A stretch of DNA of 64,000 nucleotides from Rhodovastum atsumiense (GTDB lineage Bacteria; Pseudomonadota; Alphaproteobacteria; Acetobacterales; Acetobacteraceae). Both the position numbers and the translations under genes were made by a program. Positions 8,398 to 17,712 of the stretch are shown here, piece after piece. Position 1 is the stretch's first letter, and the number at the start of each line of letters is the position of its first letter. The stretch lies in the NCBI RefSeq assembly GCF_937425535.1, contig NZ_OW485601.1, positions 1-64,000 of the forward strand. Direction: 5' to 3'. Below the pieces are notes generated by a model. The model had not been told where the DNA came from, searched no databases, and worked only from the letters and a program-made list of their open reading frames with translations.

Positions 8398-8478
8398 GGT
8401 GTCGGCTTCCCGTATCGATGGCGCTGACCGGACGTCCCCCGCGGCCCGCCCACGCACCGGATTGCGACAGGTGGCGGA

Positions 8479-9951
8479 TCAGAAAGGTGTGCTGGCAGGC
8501 TCGTGCTGCAGCGTGACCCATTGGTCGGTGGTGAAGGCGGTGATCGCCCAGTCCCCGCCGAAACGACCAAAGCCGGAGTTCTTCTCACCGCCAAACGGAT
8601 TGTTCGGCAGATCGTGCACCGGATGGTCGTTGACATGCGCCATGCCCACCGCCAGTCGCCGGGCGAAGCGGACACCGCGTTCGAGGTCGCGGGTGAACAC
8701 GGCGCCGGAAAGCCCCTGCTGCGTGGCATTGGCGAAACGCAGCGCCTCCTCCTCGTCGGCGGCACGGATCACCGGCGCGACCGGGCCGAACAATTCCTCC
8801 TGGGCGAGCGGTGAGTCGTTGGCCACGTCGGCGAAGACATGTGGCGGCACGACCAGGCCACGAGGCTCGCCGCCGAGCACTTCGCGCGTCCCCGCCTCGC
8901 GTGCCAGCCGGATGCGCGCGAGCAAGGCATCACGCTGGCGCCGGTTGATCAGTGGTCCGATCATCGTTGACGGGTCGGCAGGGTCGCCAACCCGCAGCCC
9001 CCGTACATAAGCGATGAAACGGTCGAGGAAGGCGTCGTACACCGCATCCGTCACGATCAGCCGGTTGGCGATCATGCAGATCTGGCCCTGATGCAGGAAC
9101 TTGCCGAAACAGGCGCAGCTCGCTGCCTGATCGAGATCCGCATCCTCCAGCACCACGATGCTGCCATTGCCGCCAAGCTCAAGCTCGGTGCGCTTGAGCA
9201 TCGAGGATTGCACGGCCAGCATGGCAACATGCCGCCCGATCCCGGTGGAGCCGGTGAAGGAAATGACGCGCGGGACCGGATGCAGGACGAAGGCATCACC
9301 GATCTCGCGCGCGGCGCCGGCGACGACGCTGAACACGCCCTCGGGCAACCCGGCCTCTTCCAGGATCTTCGCCAGCAGCAGGCCGCCGGTGACCGGCGTG
9401 TCGGACGCAGGCTTGACCACCACCGCATTGCCGACAGCCAGTGCCGGCGCCAGCGAGCGCGCCGTGAGCTGCAACGGCCAGTTCCACGGGCTGATCACGC
9501 CGACCACGCCGACCGGGCCACGATAGACCCGGAACTCCTTGCCGGTGACGTCGCCGGGCAGGATGCGCCCTTCCACCCGATAGGGCATCGAGGCGCTTTC
9601 CAGCATCACCGCATGCACCGCGCTCCATTCCATCTCCGCCTTGAGACGGGTGCTGCCGGATTCGCGGATCAGCCAGTCGACGATTTCGCCGCGACGTGCC
9701 CGCATGATGCAGGCCGCACGACGCAACACCGTGGCCCGCACCGTCGGCAGCGACGCGGCCCAGGCGGGTTGGGCCACGCGGGCGGTGGCATAGGCGACAT
9801 CAAGATCTGCCAGTCCCGCAGAGGGAATTTCCAGGATGGTCTCGCCACGATAGGGATCCTCGTCGCGGATCGTGGCCTTGCCGCTGCCGTGGCGCCAACT
9901 GCCGCCGATCGGCTGGCGATCGAACCCGTCATACGGGGCGGGCGGGCTCAC
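8479..9951 (-). CDS. Aldehyde dehydrogenase (NAD(P)+-dependent, benzaldehyde/vanillin-type)
   Basis: A 490-residue class of ALDH that oxidises an aldehyde to its acid with NAD(P)+. Visible motifs are 'GVVGVISPWNWPLQL' (cofactor-binding entry), the Rossmann 'ISFTGSTGIGRHVA', the general base E258 in 'TELELGGNGS', the catalytic Cys C292 in 'HQGQICMIANR', and the late 'EELFGPVAPVI' and 'NNPFGGEKNSGFGRFGGDW' segments. The overall pattern (SPWNWPLQLTARSL, HDLPNNPFGG) resembles the benzaldehyde, vanillin and salicylaldehyde dehydrogenases, but the substrate cannot be fixed from sequence. No aromatic-degradation gene is next to it; the nearest upstream neighbour is the hut cluster 650 bp away. Confidence 0.9.
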   Translation of the reverse strand: MSPPAPYDGFDRQPIGGSWRHGSGKATIRDEDPYRGETILEIPSAGLADLDVAYATARVAQPAWAASLPTVRATVLRRAACIMRARRGEIVDWLIRESGSTRLKAEMEWSAVHAVMLESASMPYRVEGRILPGDVTGKEFRVYRGPVGVVGVISPWNWPLQLTARSLAPALAVGNAVVVKPASDTPVTGGLLLAKILEEAGLPEGVFSVVAGAAREIGDAFVLHPVPRVISFTGSTGIGRHVAMLAVQSSMLKRTELELGGNGSIVVLEDADLDQAASCACFGKFLHQGQICMIANRLIVTDAVYDAFLDRFIAYVRGLRVGDPADPSTMIGPLINRRQRDALLARIRLAREAGTREVLGGEPRGLVVPPHVFADVANDSPLAQEELFGPVAPVIRAADEEEALRFANATQQGLSGAVFTRDLERGVRFARRLAVGMAHVNDHPVHDLPNNPFGGEKNSGFGRFGGDWAITAFTTDQWVTLQHEPASTPF

Positions 9952-10598
9952 TGCGCCGCTCCGGGGGGGCGGCCCGCCATGGCAGGAGTCTGCCCTCCTT
10001 CGCCGCCCGTCCTGAACCGGGACAGGCCGTGCTGCCGGACCTCACTTTCACGCAGCCCGGAAACGATGTCTGTCTTGCGCAAGCTGTCCTCGCAATGCTG
10101 GTTCTTGTTGTTGTTAAGGCATGGCCCAACAGCCCCTGCCAGGCGCTCGGCGCCGCAAACGAAACGGGACCGGCTTGCATCCGGTTTCGATTTTGCCGCC
10201 AAAGCGGCGGCCTTGACCAGCACTAACCCGGCCCAGGCACGATGGTCGATACCGGGCATTGCGTAGACAAGGTCATCTTTTTTCGAATTATCTCCAGAAT
10301 CGACCCGAATCTTCCTCAAATCCACAAGGCCGTCCCCAGCGACGATCGGTGACGAATATTCGCCGATTGCCCTCTCACCCCCCTTTCATCACCCCGAGGT
10401 TGCCGGCAAGTCGTTCGCATCGTCCCCATCTTCCCGGGACCAGCGAAGTCGTGGAAACGAATGAACTACATGCGCGGATGGGCTCCGGGCATCCCAAGGT
10501 TTTGTCACCTGTGCCCCCGAACGGAGCCATCCAGGCACCGGTTGCCGCACCAGCCGGAAGCCGTGCTTCACAATGGCGGTGGAGCCCGGCCATCCGCC
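9952..10598. other. Gene-poor 650-bp region between the aldehyde dehydrogenase and hutU
   Basis: No frame here has gene-like composition; the longest (minus strand, 9948-10325) is rich in Lys/Asn/Ser segments unlike its neighbours, has no good start and overlaps the ALDH start. The region should hold the ALDH promoter and the 3' end of the hut transcript. A perfect palindrome CGAATATTCG at 10353-10362, flanked by ATCGG (10345-10349) and CCGAT (10363-10367), could be an operator or hairpin. Confidence 0.45.
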
Positions 10599-12266
10599 TC
10601 AGGCAAGAATGCCGGGCAGATCCAGCCGATGGGTGCGGGCGCAGGCCAATGCGTCGTCGTACCCCGCATCCGCATGCCGCATGACGCCGCTGGCCGGATC
10701 GTTCCAGAGCACGCGCGCAATCCGTCGCGCCGCCTCCGGCGTGCCGTCGCAGACCACGACCATGCCGGCATGCTGCGAGAAGCCCATGCCCACGCCACCG
10801 CCATGATGGATCGACACCCAGGTGGCACCGGACGCGCAATTGAGCAGCGCGTTCAGCAGCGGCCAGTCGGACACGGCATCCGAGCCATCACGCATGGCCT
10901 CGGTCTCGCGGTTGGGGCTGGCGACCGAGCCGGCATCAAGATGATCGCGGCCAATCACCACCGGCGCCGATACCTCGCCGCGTGCCACCATCTCGTTGAA
11001 GGCCAGCCCGATGCGGTGGCGATCGCCGAGCCCGACCCAGCAGATGCGGGCCGGCAATCCCTGGAAGGCAATGCGCGCACGGGCCATGTCGAGCCAGTGA
11101 TGCAGATGCCGATCCTCGGGAAGCAGTTCCTTCACCTTCGCATCGGTGCGGAAGATGTCCTCGGGATCACCCGACAACGCCGCCCAGCGGAACGGCCCGA
11201 TGCCACGGCAGAACAACGGGCGGATATAGGCCGGAACAAATCCCGGAAAATCGAAGGCATCGTCCACGCCTTCGTCCTTCGCCATCTGGCGGATGTTGTT
11301 GCCGTAGTCGAAGGTGGGAATGCCCAGGCGGTGAAAGCCCAGCATGGCGCGCACATGGTCGGCCATCGACGCCCTGGCGGCCCGTTCGACACCACGGGGA
11401 TCGCTCGCACGGGCCTGTTCCCAGCGATCGAGCGTCCAGCCGCGCGGCAGGTAGCCATTGACCGGATCATGCGCCGAGGTCTGGTCGGTCACCACGTCCG
11501 GGCGCACGCCCCGCTTCAGCAGGTCCGGCAGAACCTCAGCCGCATTGCCCAGCACGCCGACCGAGACCGGCCGTCGCTCGCGCGTCGCCTGCGCGATGAT
11601 CGCCAGCGCCTCGTCAAGATCGCGCGCCTGCCGGTCGAGGTAGCGCGTACGCAGCCGCATCTCGATGCGGGAGGGCTGGCACTCCACCGCGAGCAGCGAG
11701 GCACCGGCCATGGTGGCGGCCAGCGGCTGGGCACCGCCCATGCCACCCAGCCCCGCGGTCAGGATCCATCTTCCCGTCAGGTCGCCGCCATAATGCCGAC
11801 GGCCGATCTCGGCGAAAGTCTCATACGTGCCCTGCACGATGCCCTGGCTGCCGATATAGATCCACGACCCCGCTGTCATCTGGCCGTACATCATCAGCCC
11901 CTTGCGATCGAGCTCGTGGAAACTGTCCCAGTTTGCCCAGTGCGGCACGAGATTGGAGTTGGCAATCAGCACGCGCGGCGCATCGGCATGGGTGCGGAAC
12001 ACACCGACCGGCTTGCCCGATTGCACCAGCAGGGTCTGATCCGCCTCCAGGCGTCGCAGCGCGGCGACAATGCGGTCGAAACTGTCCCAATCGCGCGCGG
12101 CCCGACCGATGCCGCCATAGACCACCAACTCGGCCGGGCGTTCCGCCACCTCCGGGTCGAGGTTGTTCATCAGCATGCGCAGCGGCGCTTCGGTCTGCCA
12201 ACTGCGCGCCGACAACGTTGTCCCACGCGGACTGCGGATGCTCCGGGCATTGTCGATGCGGGTCAT
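10599..12266 (-). CDS. hutU: Urocanate hydratase (urocanase)
   Basis: A 555-residue enzyme that converts urocanate to 4-imidazolone-5-propanoate with tightly bound NAD+, the second step of histidine degradation. The sequence matches HutU along its length: '[14 protein letters not shown]', '[16 protein letters not shown]', the NAD-binding '[20 protein letters not shown]', '[17 protein letters not shown]', and a C-terminal '[19 protein letters not shown]' region. The ATG at 12266 gives the usual length; longer frames read into the upstream repeat. It is the last gene of hutI-hutH-hutU, separated from hutH by 174 bp that contain a hairpin repeat. Confidence 0.96.
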   Translation of the reverse strand: MTRIDNARSIRSPRGTTLSARSWQTEAPLRMLMNNLDPEVAERPAELVVYGGIGRAARDWDSFDRIVAALRRLEADQTLLVQSGKPVGVFRTHADAPRVLIANSNLVPHWANWDSFHELDRKGLMMYGQMTAGSWIYIGSQGIVQGTYETFAEIGRRHYGGDLTGRWILTAGLGGMGGAQPLAATMAGASLLAVECQPSRIEMRLRTRYLDRQARDLDEALAIIAQATRERRPVSVGVLGNAAEVLPDLLKRGVRPDVVTDQTSAHDPVNGYLPRGWTLDRWEQARASDPRGVERAARASMADHVRAMLGFHRLGIPTFDYGNNIRQMAKDEGVDDAFDFPGFVPAYIRPLFCRGIGPFRWAALSGDPEDIFRTDAKVKELLPEDRHLHHWLDMARARIAFQGLPARICWVGLGDRHRIGLAFNEMVARGEVSAPVVIGRDHLDAGSVASPNRETEAMRDGSDAVSDWPLLNALLNCASGATWVSIHHGGGVGMGFSQHAGMVVVCDGTPEAARRIARVLWNDPASGVMRHADAGYDDALACARTHRLDLPGILA

Positions 12267-12287
12267 CAGGGGGCATGTCCATCTGAT

Positions 12288-12438
12288 AAGGCCAGGGCTC
12301 CGCCCTGGACCTGCCAAGGGCCACAAGGCCCTTGGATCCCATTCGCGCTGCGCGGCACAGAGTCATGGGTTCCAAGGGCAAAGCCCTTGGCCCGGTCCAG
12401 GGGCGGAGCCCCTGGCGGGGGCGGGGCAGCGCCCCGCA
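12288..12438. repeat. REP-like hairpin array, copy 1 (between hutH and hutU)
   Basis: Five consecutive short inverted repeats with small loops are visible: CCAGGGC/GCCCTGG, CCAAGGGC/GCCCTTGG (twice), CCAGGGGC/GCCCCTGG and CGGGGC/GCCCCG. Between them lies a 17-nt word at 12345-12361 (GCGCTGCGCGGCACAGA) that recurs inverted in copy 4 at 60844-60860. Similar arrays occur near 35.4, 46.2 and 60.8 kb. Here the array sits inside the hut operon, so it could attenuate hutU or stabilise the upstream hutIH mRNA. Confidence 0.8.
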
Positions 12439-12440
12439 TC

Positions 12441-13982
12441 TCAGGTCAGCTCCGGATCAAGGCCAGGCAGGGCGATTTCGGCCACTTCCAGGCATATGCG
12501 CTCCCGGATCATGCCAGCGGCGCAGGCAATATCCGGGGCGAGCAACCGGTCCTCACCCAGGGTGGGCACGCGGCGGCGCAGGGCCGCGCGCACGCGTTCG
12601 AGCGGCGGGCTGGAGGCCAGCGGCGCGTGCATGTCGCAGCCCTGTGCCGCCGCGAGCAGTTCGATGCCGAGGATCTGCATCAGGTTCTCCGCCATCTCGC
12701 CCAGGCGCCGCGCGCCATGGGTGGCCATCGACACGTGATCTTCCTGGTTGGCCGAGGTCGGGATGGAATCGACGCTGGCGGGATGGGCGCGCTGGCGGTT
12801 CTCCGCCACCAGTGCCGCGGCGGTGACCTGCGGGATCATGAAGCCGGAATTCAGCCCCGGTGCGGGCGTCAGGAAGGCCGGCAGGCGTGACAGCGTGGGA
12901 TCGACCAGCATGGCGATGCGCCGCTCGGCGAGCGCGCCGATCTCGCAGAGCGCGAGCGCGATCTGGTCGGCGGCGAAGGCGACCGGCTCGGCGTGGAAAT
13001 TGCCGCCGGAGAGGATCTCCCCGGTGGCCGCGAACACCAGCGGGTTGTCGGTGACGCCGTTGGCTTCGGCGGCGAGGGTGACCGCGGCGGCGCGCAGCAG
13101 GTCGAGGCAGGCGCCCATGACCTGGGGCTGGCAGCGCAGGCAATAGGGATCCTGCACGCGATCGTCGCCGTCGCGATGGGAGGCACGGATCTCCGATCCC
13201 GCCATCAGGGCGCGCAACGCGGCGGCCACCTCGATCTGCCCTGGCTGGCGGCGCAGCGCGTGGATGCGGGCGTCGAATGGCGCGTCGGAGCCACGGGCCG
13301 CATCGGTCGAGAGCGCGCCGCTCACCAGGGCGGCGCGATGGGCATCCTCGGCGGCGAACAGGAAGGCGAGCGCGAGCGCGGTCGAGACCTGGGTGCCGTT
13401 GAGCAAGGCCAGGCCCTCTTTCGGCGCGAGCGTGAGCGGGGCCAGTCCGGCCCGCTGCAGCGCCTGCGCCGCCGGCATGCGCGCCCCTTCCAGGGTCGCC
13501 TCGCCCACGCCGATCAGGGTCGCGGCAAGGTGCGCCAGTGGCGCGAGGTCGCCGGAGGCGCCGACCGATCCCTGCGCCGGGATCACCGGCAGGATATCGC
13601 GCCGCAGCAGATCGTTCAGGCGCTGCAGCGTGGGCCAGCGGATTCCGGAAGCGCCCTGGCCGAGGCTGGCGATCTTCAGCGCCAGCACCAGCCGCACCAC
13701 CGGTGCCGGCAAGGGCGGCCCCACCCCCGCCGCGTGCGACAGCACGATGTTGCGCTGCAAGGCCGCAAGCTCGCCGGGGGCGATGCGGACCGAGGCGAGC
13801 CGGCCGAAGCCGGTATTGACGCCGTAGACCGGCGCGTCCGCGGTCACGACCTTGTCCACGGTCGCCGCCGCGGCCTCGACCGCGGGCCGGCAGGCGGGAT
13901 CAAGCGCGGCCGGGACGCCCTGCCAGATCGCCCGCCAGTCGCCGAGCGGCACCTGCCCCGGGCGCAAGGTCACGGCCGGCAC
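12441..13982 (-). CDS. hutH: Histidine ammonia-lyase (histidase)
   Basis: A 513-residue enzyme that deaminates L-histidine to urocanate, the first step of the hut pathway. The Ala142-Ser143-Gly144 triad in '[14 protein letters not shown]' forms the MIO electrophile autocatalytically, and Tyr53 in '[10 protein letters not shown]' is the conserved catalytic Tyr. Later features include '[12 protein letters not shown]', '[14 protein letters not shown]' and 'SADQ'-like '[11 protein letters not shown]'. Length and residue numbering match bacterial HutH closely. The start overlaps the end of hutI by 13 bp, so the two are translationally coupled. No hutC repressor or transporter gene is in the window. 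Confidence 0.97.
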   Translation of the reverse strand: MPAVTLRPGQVPLGDWRAIWQGVPAALDPACRPAVEAAAATVDKVVTADAPVYGVNTGFGRLASVRIAPGELAALQRNIVLSHAAGVGPPLPAPVVRLVLALKIASLGQGASGIRWPTLQRLNDLLRRDILPVIPAQGSVGASGDLAPLAHLAATLIGVGEATLEGARMPAAQALQRAGLAPLTLAPKEGLALLNGTQVSTALALAFLFAAEDAHRAALVSGALSTDAARGSDAPFDARIHALRRQPGQIEVAAALRALMAGSEIRASHRDGDDRVQDPYCLRCQPQVMGACLDLLRAAAVTLAAEANGVTDNPLVFAATGEILSGGNFHAEPVAFAADQIALALCEIGALAERRIAMLVDPTLSRLPAFLTPAPGLNSGFMIPQVTAAALVAENRQRAHPASVDSIPTSANQEDHVSMATHGARRLGEMAENLMQILGIELLAAAQGCDMHAPLASSPPLERVRAALRRRVPTLGEDRLLAPDIACAAGMIRERICLEVAEIALPGLDPELT

Positions 13983-15187
13983 GGCACACCCCCGAAGACG
14001 CGCTGGTGCAACGGGTTGAATCCCATGCGCCAGACCAGCTCGGCGGGAGTCTCGATGTCCCAGATGGCCAGGTCGCAGACCTTGCCCGGCTGCAGCGTGC
14101 CGATATCAGGCAACCGCCCCAGCGCGCGGGCGGCCTCGCGGGTGACGCCGGCGAGGCATTCCTCCACCGTCAGGCGGAACAGTGTCGCCGCCAGATTCAT
14201 CGTCAGCAGCAGCGAGGTCAGCGGCGAAGTGCCGGGATTGCAGTCGGTGGCAAGGGCGATCGGCACGCCATGGTGGCGCAACGCCGCGACCGGCGGGACC
14301 CGGGTTTCGCGCAGCACGTGGAAGGCACCGGGCAGCAGCACGGCCACCGTGCCGGCGCGCGCCATCGCCGCCACGCCGGCATCCGAGGCGTATTCCAGGT
14401 GATCGGCCGAAAGCGCGCCGTGTTCGGCCGCGAGCCCGGCGCCACCGAGATCGGAAAGCTGGTCGGCATGCAGCTTCACCGCCAGTCCGGCGGCGCGGGC
14501 AGCGGCGAGGACGCGCGCGGCCTGCTCCGGCGAGAAGGCGATGCGCTCGCAGAAGACGTCGGCCGCCGCGGCAAGTTTCGCCGCGGCGACCGCCGGGATC
14601 ATGTCGCGGCAGACCTGCTCGACATAGGTGTCGGCATCGATGGCTTCGGGCGGCAGGGCATGGGCGCCAAGGAAGGTCGGCACGATCCGCACCGGGCGCA
14701 GGCCGGCCAGATAACGGGCCACGCGCAACTGGCGCAGCTCGGCCGTGGCCTGCAGGCCGTACCCCGACTTCACCTCGACGGTGGTCGCGCCTTCGGCCAG
14801 CAGCGCGTCCAGCCGCGGCAGCGTGGCGGCGAGCAAGGCCGTCTCGTCCGCCGCCCGCGTCGCCCGCACCGTGGAGAGGATGCCGCCGCCGGCACGCGCG
14901 ATCTCCTCGTAGCTGGCGCCGGCCAGGCGCTGCGCGAATTCCCCGGCACGATCGCCGGCGAAGACCAGATGGGTATGGCAATCGACCAGGCCGGGCGTGA
15001 CCCAGCGCCCGGCACAGTCGATGCGCTCGGCGGCATCCAGGGCGGACGGGGCCACTTGCGCCTCGCCGGCATAGGCGATGCGGCCATCCTGCGTCGCGAT
15101 CAGGCCATCATCGATGGCGCCCAGGCCAGGGCGACCGGGGTCGAAGGTGAGCAGGCGGGCGCGGAACCAGAGACGGTCGCAACGCAT
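13970..15187 (-). CDS. hutI: Imidazolonepropionase
   Basis: A 405-residue amidohydrolase that opens 4-imidazolone-5-propanoate to N-formimino-L-glutamate, the third hut step. Metal-binding and substrate motifs are visible: '[18 protein letters not shown]' (HxH metal ligands), '[12 protein letters not shown]', 'FLGAHALP', '[15 protein letters not shown]' (metal His), 'SADHLEYAS', and '[12 protein letters not shown]' with the catalytic Asp. The ATG at 15187 is preceded by GAGGAG about 12 bp upstream; the longer frame to 15217 lacks such a site. This is the promoter-proximal hut gene, diverging from the PLP-enzyme gene over 136 bp that must contain both promoters. Confidence 0.96.
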   Translation of the reverse strand: MRCDRLWFRARLLTFDPGRPGLGAIDDGLIATQDGRIAYAGEAQVAPSALDAAERIDCAGRWVTPGLVDCHTHLVFAGDRAGEFAQRLAGASYEEIARAGGGILSTVRATRAADETALLAATLPRLDALLAEGATTVEVKSGYGLQATAELRQLRVARYLAGLRPVRIVPTFLGAHALPPEAIDADTYVEQVCRDMIPAVAAAKLAAAADVFCERIAFSPEQAARVLAAARAAGLAVKLHADQLSDLGGAGLAAEHGALSADHLEYASDAGVAAMARAGTVAVLLPGAFHVLRETRVPPVAALRHHGVPIALATDCNPGTSPLTSLLLTMNLAATLFRLTVEECLAGVTREAARALGRLPDIGTLQPGKVCDLAIWDIETPAELVWRMGFNPLHQRVFGGVPCRP

Positions 15188-15323
15188 GGGGCGGGCTCTC
15201 CTCGCCACAGGAGACACGGCGGGCGCCCGGCCTGTCCACTCAGAAGCGACACGTGGGTACCACCGGGCAGTGAATTCTCGCGTAGCGCTTGCCCGCCGGC
15301 ACCGGGGCGTCGATCATGCCCGC

Positions 15324-16481
15324 ATGACCGAACCTTCCCCCGCCTGGTCCCCCCGTACCCTTGCCGCCCAGGCGCTCGGGCATATCGACGAGCCTTCGCG
15401 TGCCGTCGTGCCGCCCATCCACATCGCCACCACCTTCCTGCGCGATCCCGACAACCAGTATCGCAGCGGCAACGTCTACGGCCGCGCCGACAACGTCACC
15501 GTGCGCGAGGCCGAGTCGATCATCGCGGCCCTCGAGGGTGCCGATGCCGCCATGGTGCTGGGCTCGGGCATGTCGGCCGCGACCGCCGTGTTCCTGGCGC
15601 TGGCACCGGGGGACCACGTGGTGGTGCCGAAGGTGATGTACTGGGCGCTGCGCGGCTGGCTGCAGAACGACGCCACGCACTGGGGCCTGCGGGTCGAGGG
15701 CGTGGACACCACCGACCTCGACGCCCTGCGCCAGGCCATGCGGCCCGGCGAGACGAAGCTCGTCTGGCTGGAATCGCCCGCCAACCCGCTCTGGGGCGTG
15801 ACCGACATCGCCGCCGCGGCGGACATCGCGCATGCCGCCGGGGCAAAGCTGGCCGTCGATTCGACCTGTGCCACCCCGGTGCTGACCCGGCCCCTCGCCC
15901 TTGGGGCCGACATCGTCATGCATGCCGCCACGAAATACCTGAACGGCCATTCCGACGTGATCGCCGGGGCGCTGGCGACCCTCCGCCCCGACGCGTTCTG
16001 GGAGCGCATTCGTCGCAACCGGTCGATGTTCGGCCAGATCCTGGGCCCGCTGGAGGCATACCTGCTGATTCGCGGCATGCGCACGCTGCCGCTGCGCGTC
16101 GCCGCCGCCTGCACCAGCGCCATGGACCTCGCCACCCGCTTCGCCGGCCATGACCACGTCGCGCAGGTGCTGTATCCGGGCCTGCCCGGCCATCCCGGCC
16201 ACGACATCGCCTGCCGGCAGATGCAGGGCGGCTTCGGCGGCATGCTCAGCATCCGCGTGCGCGGCGGCGAGCGCGCGGCGATCGACGCGGCGGCACGGGT
16301 GCGGTTGTGGAAGCGCGCGACCTCGCTGGGCGGGGTGGAGAGCCTGATCGAGCATCGCGCCTCGATCGAAGGGACGGGATCTCCCTGCCCGCCCGACCTG
16401 CTGCGTCTGTCGGTGGGCATCGAGGACCCGGCCGACCTGTTCGCCGATCTCGACGCGGCGCTGCGCGGCGCCAACGCATGA
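15324..16481 (+). CDS. Trans-sulfuration PLP enzyme (cystathionine beta-lyase/gamma-synthase family)
   Basis: A 385-residue member of the Cys/Met-metabolism PLP family. Marks are 'VVPPIHIATTFLR', 'YGRADNVTVREAESIIAALEG', 'LGSGMSAATAVFLAL', the aspartate that holds the pyridine nitrogen in 'LAVDSTCATPV', and the PLP lysine K204 in 'MHAATKYLNGHSDVIAG'. The end has 'LGGVESLIEHRAS' and 'LLRLSVGIEDPADLFADL'. Family members include cystathionine beta- and gamma-lyases, cystathionine gamma-synthase and methionine gamma-lyase, and the exact reaction is not decidable by eye. The Tyr-Gly-Arg motif and 'RSGNVYGR' are standard. It overlaps the downstream SGNH gene by 4 bp (ATGA) and is divergent from hutI. 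Confidence 0.88.
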   Translation: MTEPSPAWSPRTLAAQALGHIDEPSRAVVPPIHIATTFLRDPDNQYRSGNVYGRADNVTVREAESIIAALEGADAAMVLGSGMSAATAVFLALAPGDHVVVPKVMYWALRGWLQNDATHWGLRVEGVDTTDLDALRQAMRPGETKLVWLESPANPLWGVTDIAAAADIAHAAGAKLAVDSTCATPVLTRPLALGADIVMHAATKYLNGHSDVIAGALATLRPDAFWERIRRNRSMFGQILGPLEAYLLIRGMRTLPLRVAAACTSAMDLATRFAGHDHVAQVLYPGLPGHPGHDIACRQMQGGFGGMLSIRVRGGERAAIDAAARVRLWKRATSLGGVESLIEHRASIEGTGSPCPPDLLRLSVGIEDPADLFADLDAALRGANA

Positions 16482-17257
16482 TCGGCCGGCGGGCCCTGCT
16501 GGCCGCGGGCGCCGCTGCGCTCGGCGGCGCGGTGCCCGCCGCCGCGGCGCTGCCGCTGGCGGCAACCCCGGTCTCGCGCATGGACCTGCGCTGGTGGCGG
16601 GAGCGGCACGCGGCGAAGCTGGCCGAGATCCGGTCGCGCCCGGTCGAACTGGTGTTCCTCGGCGATTCGATCACGCAGAACTGGGAAACCTCCGGCCCGC
16701 CGCCCTGGCGGGATTTCGCGCCGCTCTGGCGGCACTGGTATGGCGACCGGCAGGCAGTCAACCTGGGTTTCAGCGGCGACGCCACCTGCCACCTGCTCTG
16801 GCGGCTGCGGAACGGCGAAATCGACGGCATCGCGCCGAAGGCGACGGTCATCCTGATCGGCGCCAACAATCTCGGCCGGCTGCACTGGCCGGCCGAGGAC
16901 ACCCTCGCCGGCATCGAGGCGGTGGTGGCGGAGACGCGGCACCGCCTGCCGGACAGCGGGATCCTGCTGCTGGGCATCCTGCCGAGCGAGCGCAGCGCCT
17001 GGGCCAGCGCAACCACGCAGACGGTCAACCGGGCGCTCGCGTCCCGTTTCGGCAAAGGGCAGGTGCCGGGCGTGGTCTGGTTCGATCCCGAACCGGTGTT
17101 CGCCCCGGGGGGACGGTTCGACCGCAGCCTGTTCTATGACCCGCTGCTGTCTCCGCCCCAGCCGCCGCTGCATCCCACCGCCGAGGGCCAGGCGCGCCTC
17201 GCCGCCGCCATCGAGCCGACGCTTGCCCGCCTGCTTGGGCAGGCACCACGGCACTGA
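16478..17257 (+). CDS. Exported SGNH/GDSL-type hydrolase
   Basis: A 259-residue protein with an N-terminal export signal (MIGRR followed by an Ala-rich hydrophobic run and a cleavage-like ALPLAA region; the Arg pair resembles a Tat signal but lacks a full consensus). The catalytic domain shows block I 'LVFLGDSITQNWE' with nucleophile Ser64, block II Gly in 'VNLGFSGDATCHLLWRL', block III 'VILIGANNLGRLHW', and block V 'PLHPTAEGQARLA' with the catalytic His. It resembles the PAF-acetylhydrolase IB subunit-type SGNH esterases that act on acyl groups of lipids or sugars. It is translationally coupled to the PLP-enzyme gene, which gives no clear functional hint. A terminator follows. Confidence 0.85.
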   Translation: MIGRRALLAAGAAALGGAVPAAAALPLAATPVSRMDLRWWRERHAAKLAEIRSRPVELVFLGDSITQNWETSGPPPWRDFAPLWRHWYGDRQAVNLGFSGDATCHLLWRLRNGEIDGIAPKATVILIGANNLGRLHWPAEDTLAGIEAVVAETRHRLPDSGILLLGILPSERSAWASATTQTVNRALASRFGKGQVPGVVWFDPEPVFAPGGRFDRSLFYDPLLSPPQPPLHPTAEGQARLAAAIEPTLARLLGQAPRH

Positions 17258-17282
17258 GCCGGGCACTGGCATGGAAAGAAAT

Positions 17283-17315
17283 CCCGGATTCCATCAGGAT
17301 CCGGGAGATCATTTT
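17283..17315 (+). terminator. Rho-independent terminator after the SGNH gene
   Basis: Perfect 7-bp stem CCCGGAT (17283-17289) / ATCCGGG (17299-17305) with a 9-nt loop, followed by a short T-rich stretch (ATTTTG at 17311). It lies 26 bp after the SGNH stop codon and ends the PLP-enzyme/SGNH transcript. Confidence 0.7.
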
Positions 17316-17371
17316 GTCTCAAATCCGCAAAAGACGGCCGCATTTCAAACAGAATCGTAATACTATTTAAT

Positions 17372-17388
17372 ATATCTCTGGTAGATAT
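17372..17388. promoter_or_regulatory. Perfect dyad ATATCT-N5-AGATAT upstream of NRPS gene
   Basis: Two 6-bp arms with a 5-bp spacer, perfectly symmetrical, 325 bp upstream of the NRPS start within the AT-rich island. The size and spacing fit an operator for a dimeric regulator; none is encoded nearby and I cannot match the site to a known regulator family. Confidence 0.4.
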
Positions 17389-17425
17389 CGCAGAGAAAAC
17401 TTATGTCATAGCGTTATTTATCAAA

Positions 17426-17437
17426 ATAAAATTTTAT
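17426..17437. promoter_or_regulatory. 12-bp palindrome ATAAAATTTTAT upstream of NRPS gene
   Basis: A perfect self-complementary 12-mer made only of A and T in the AT-rich island. It may be an operator or bendable/melting element of the NRPS promoter. Low complexity weakens the argument for a specific site. Confidence 0.3.
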
Positions 17438-17712
17438 CTCGTAGATTTGATTATAATAATTTCCCCAATACCCACCGACGCAAACTTTTGTGATTGTCTG
17501 GTGACAGGAACGGCTGCCTCCGCGATAACAATTCGGATGTGGGCGATCGGCGGCTTTTCCAGACAAGCGTCTGTGAGTGGTCTATCCATTTTCGCGATGT
17601 AATTGTGCGGAAATTGCTACTGCACCGTTTCGCCGCATCGGGAAGGGTCGTGCGGTGGAAAAGAACATCGCGCCACGGGTTCGGCGACGGCAGCGAAGGT
17701 AACGCACTCGAG

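Larger units (their letters stand above)
17306..17712. other. AT-rich island and promoter region upstream of the NRPS gene
   Basis: About 170 bp (17,310-17,480) is strikingly AT-rich in a roughly 70% GC genome, with runs such as TACTATTTAATATATC and CAAAATAAAATTTTATC. It holds two perfect dyads listed separately. From about 17,490 composition returns towards normal but no gene is evident; a TTG-initiated frame from 17494 is continuous with the NRPS, yet its first 73 codons show no domain. The island is the likely promoter/control region of the NRPS operon and could mark an old transfer boundary or a site bound by a xenogeneic silencer. Confidence 0.6.

Noticed and set aside
9948-10325. 125-codon minus-strand frame between the aldehyde dehydrogenase and hutU
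   Set aside because: No ribosome-binding site, no domain, and it overlaps the ALDH start; composition does not resemble neighbouring genes.
15188-15323. Possible SAM-type riboswitch before the trans-sulfuration enzyme gene
   Set aside because: I could not match the region to a conserved SAM aptamer core; only a short GTGG/CCAC hairpin around GGTACC is visible.
17494-17712. 73-codon N-terminal extension of the NRPS from a TTG start
   Set aside because: The extension shows no domain similarity and crosses the presumed promoter/leader; the ATG at 17713 sits just before the condensation domain.
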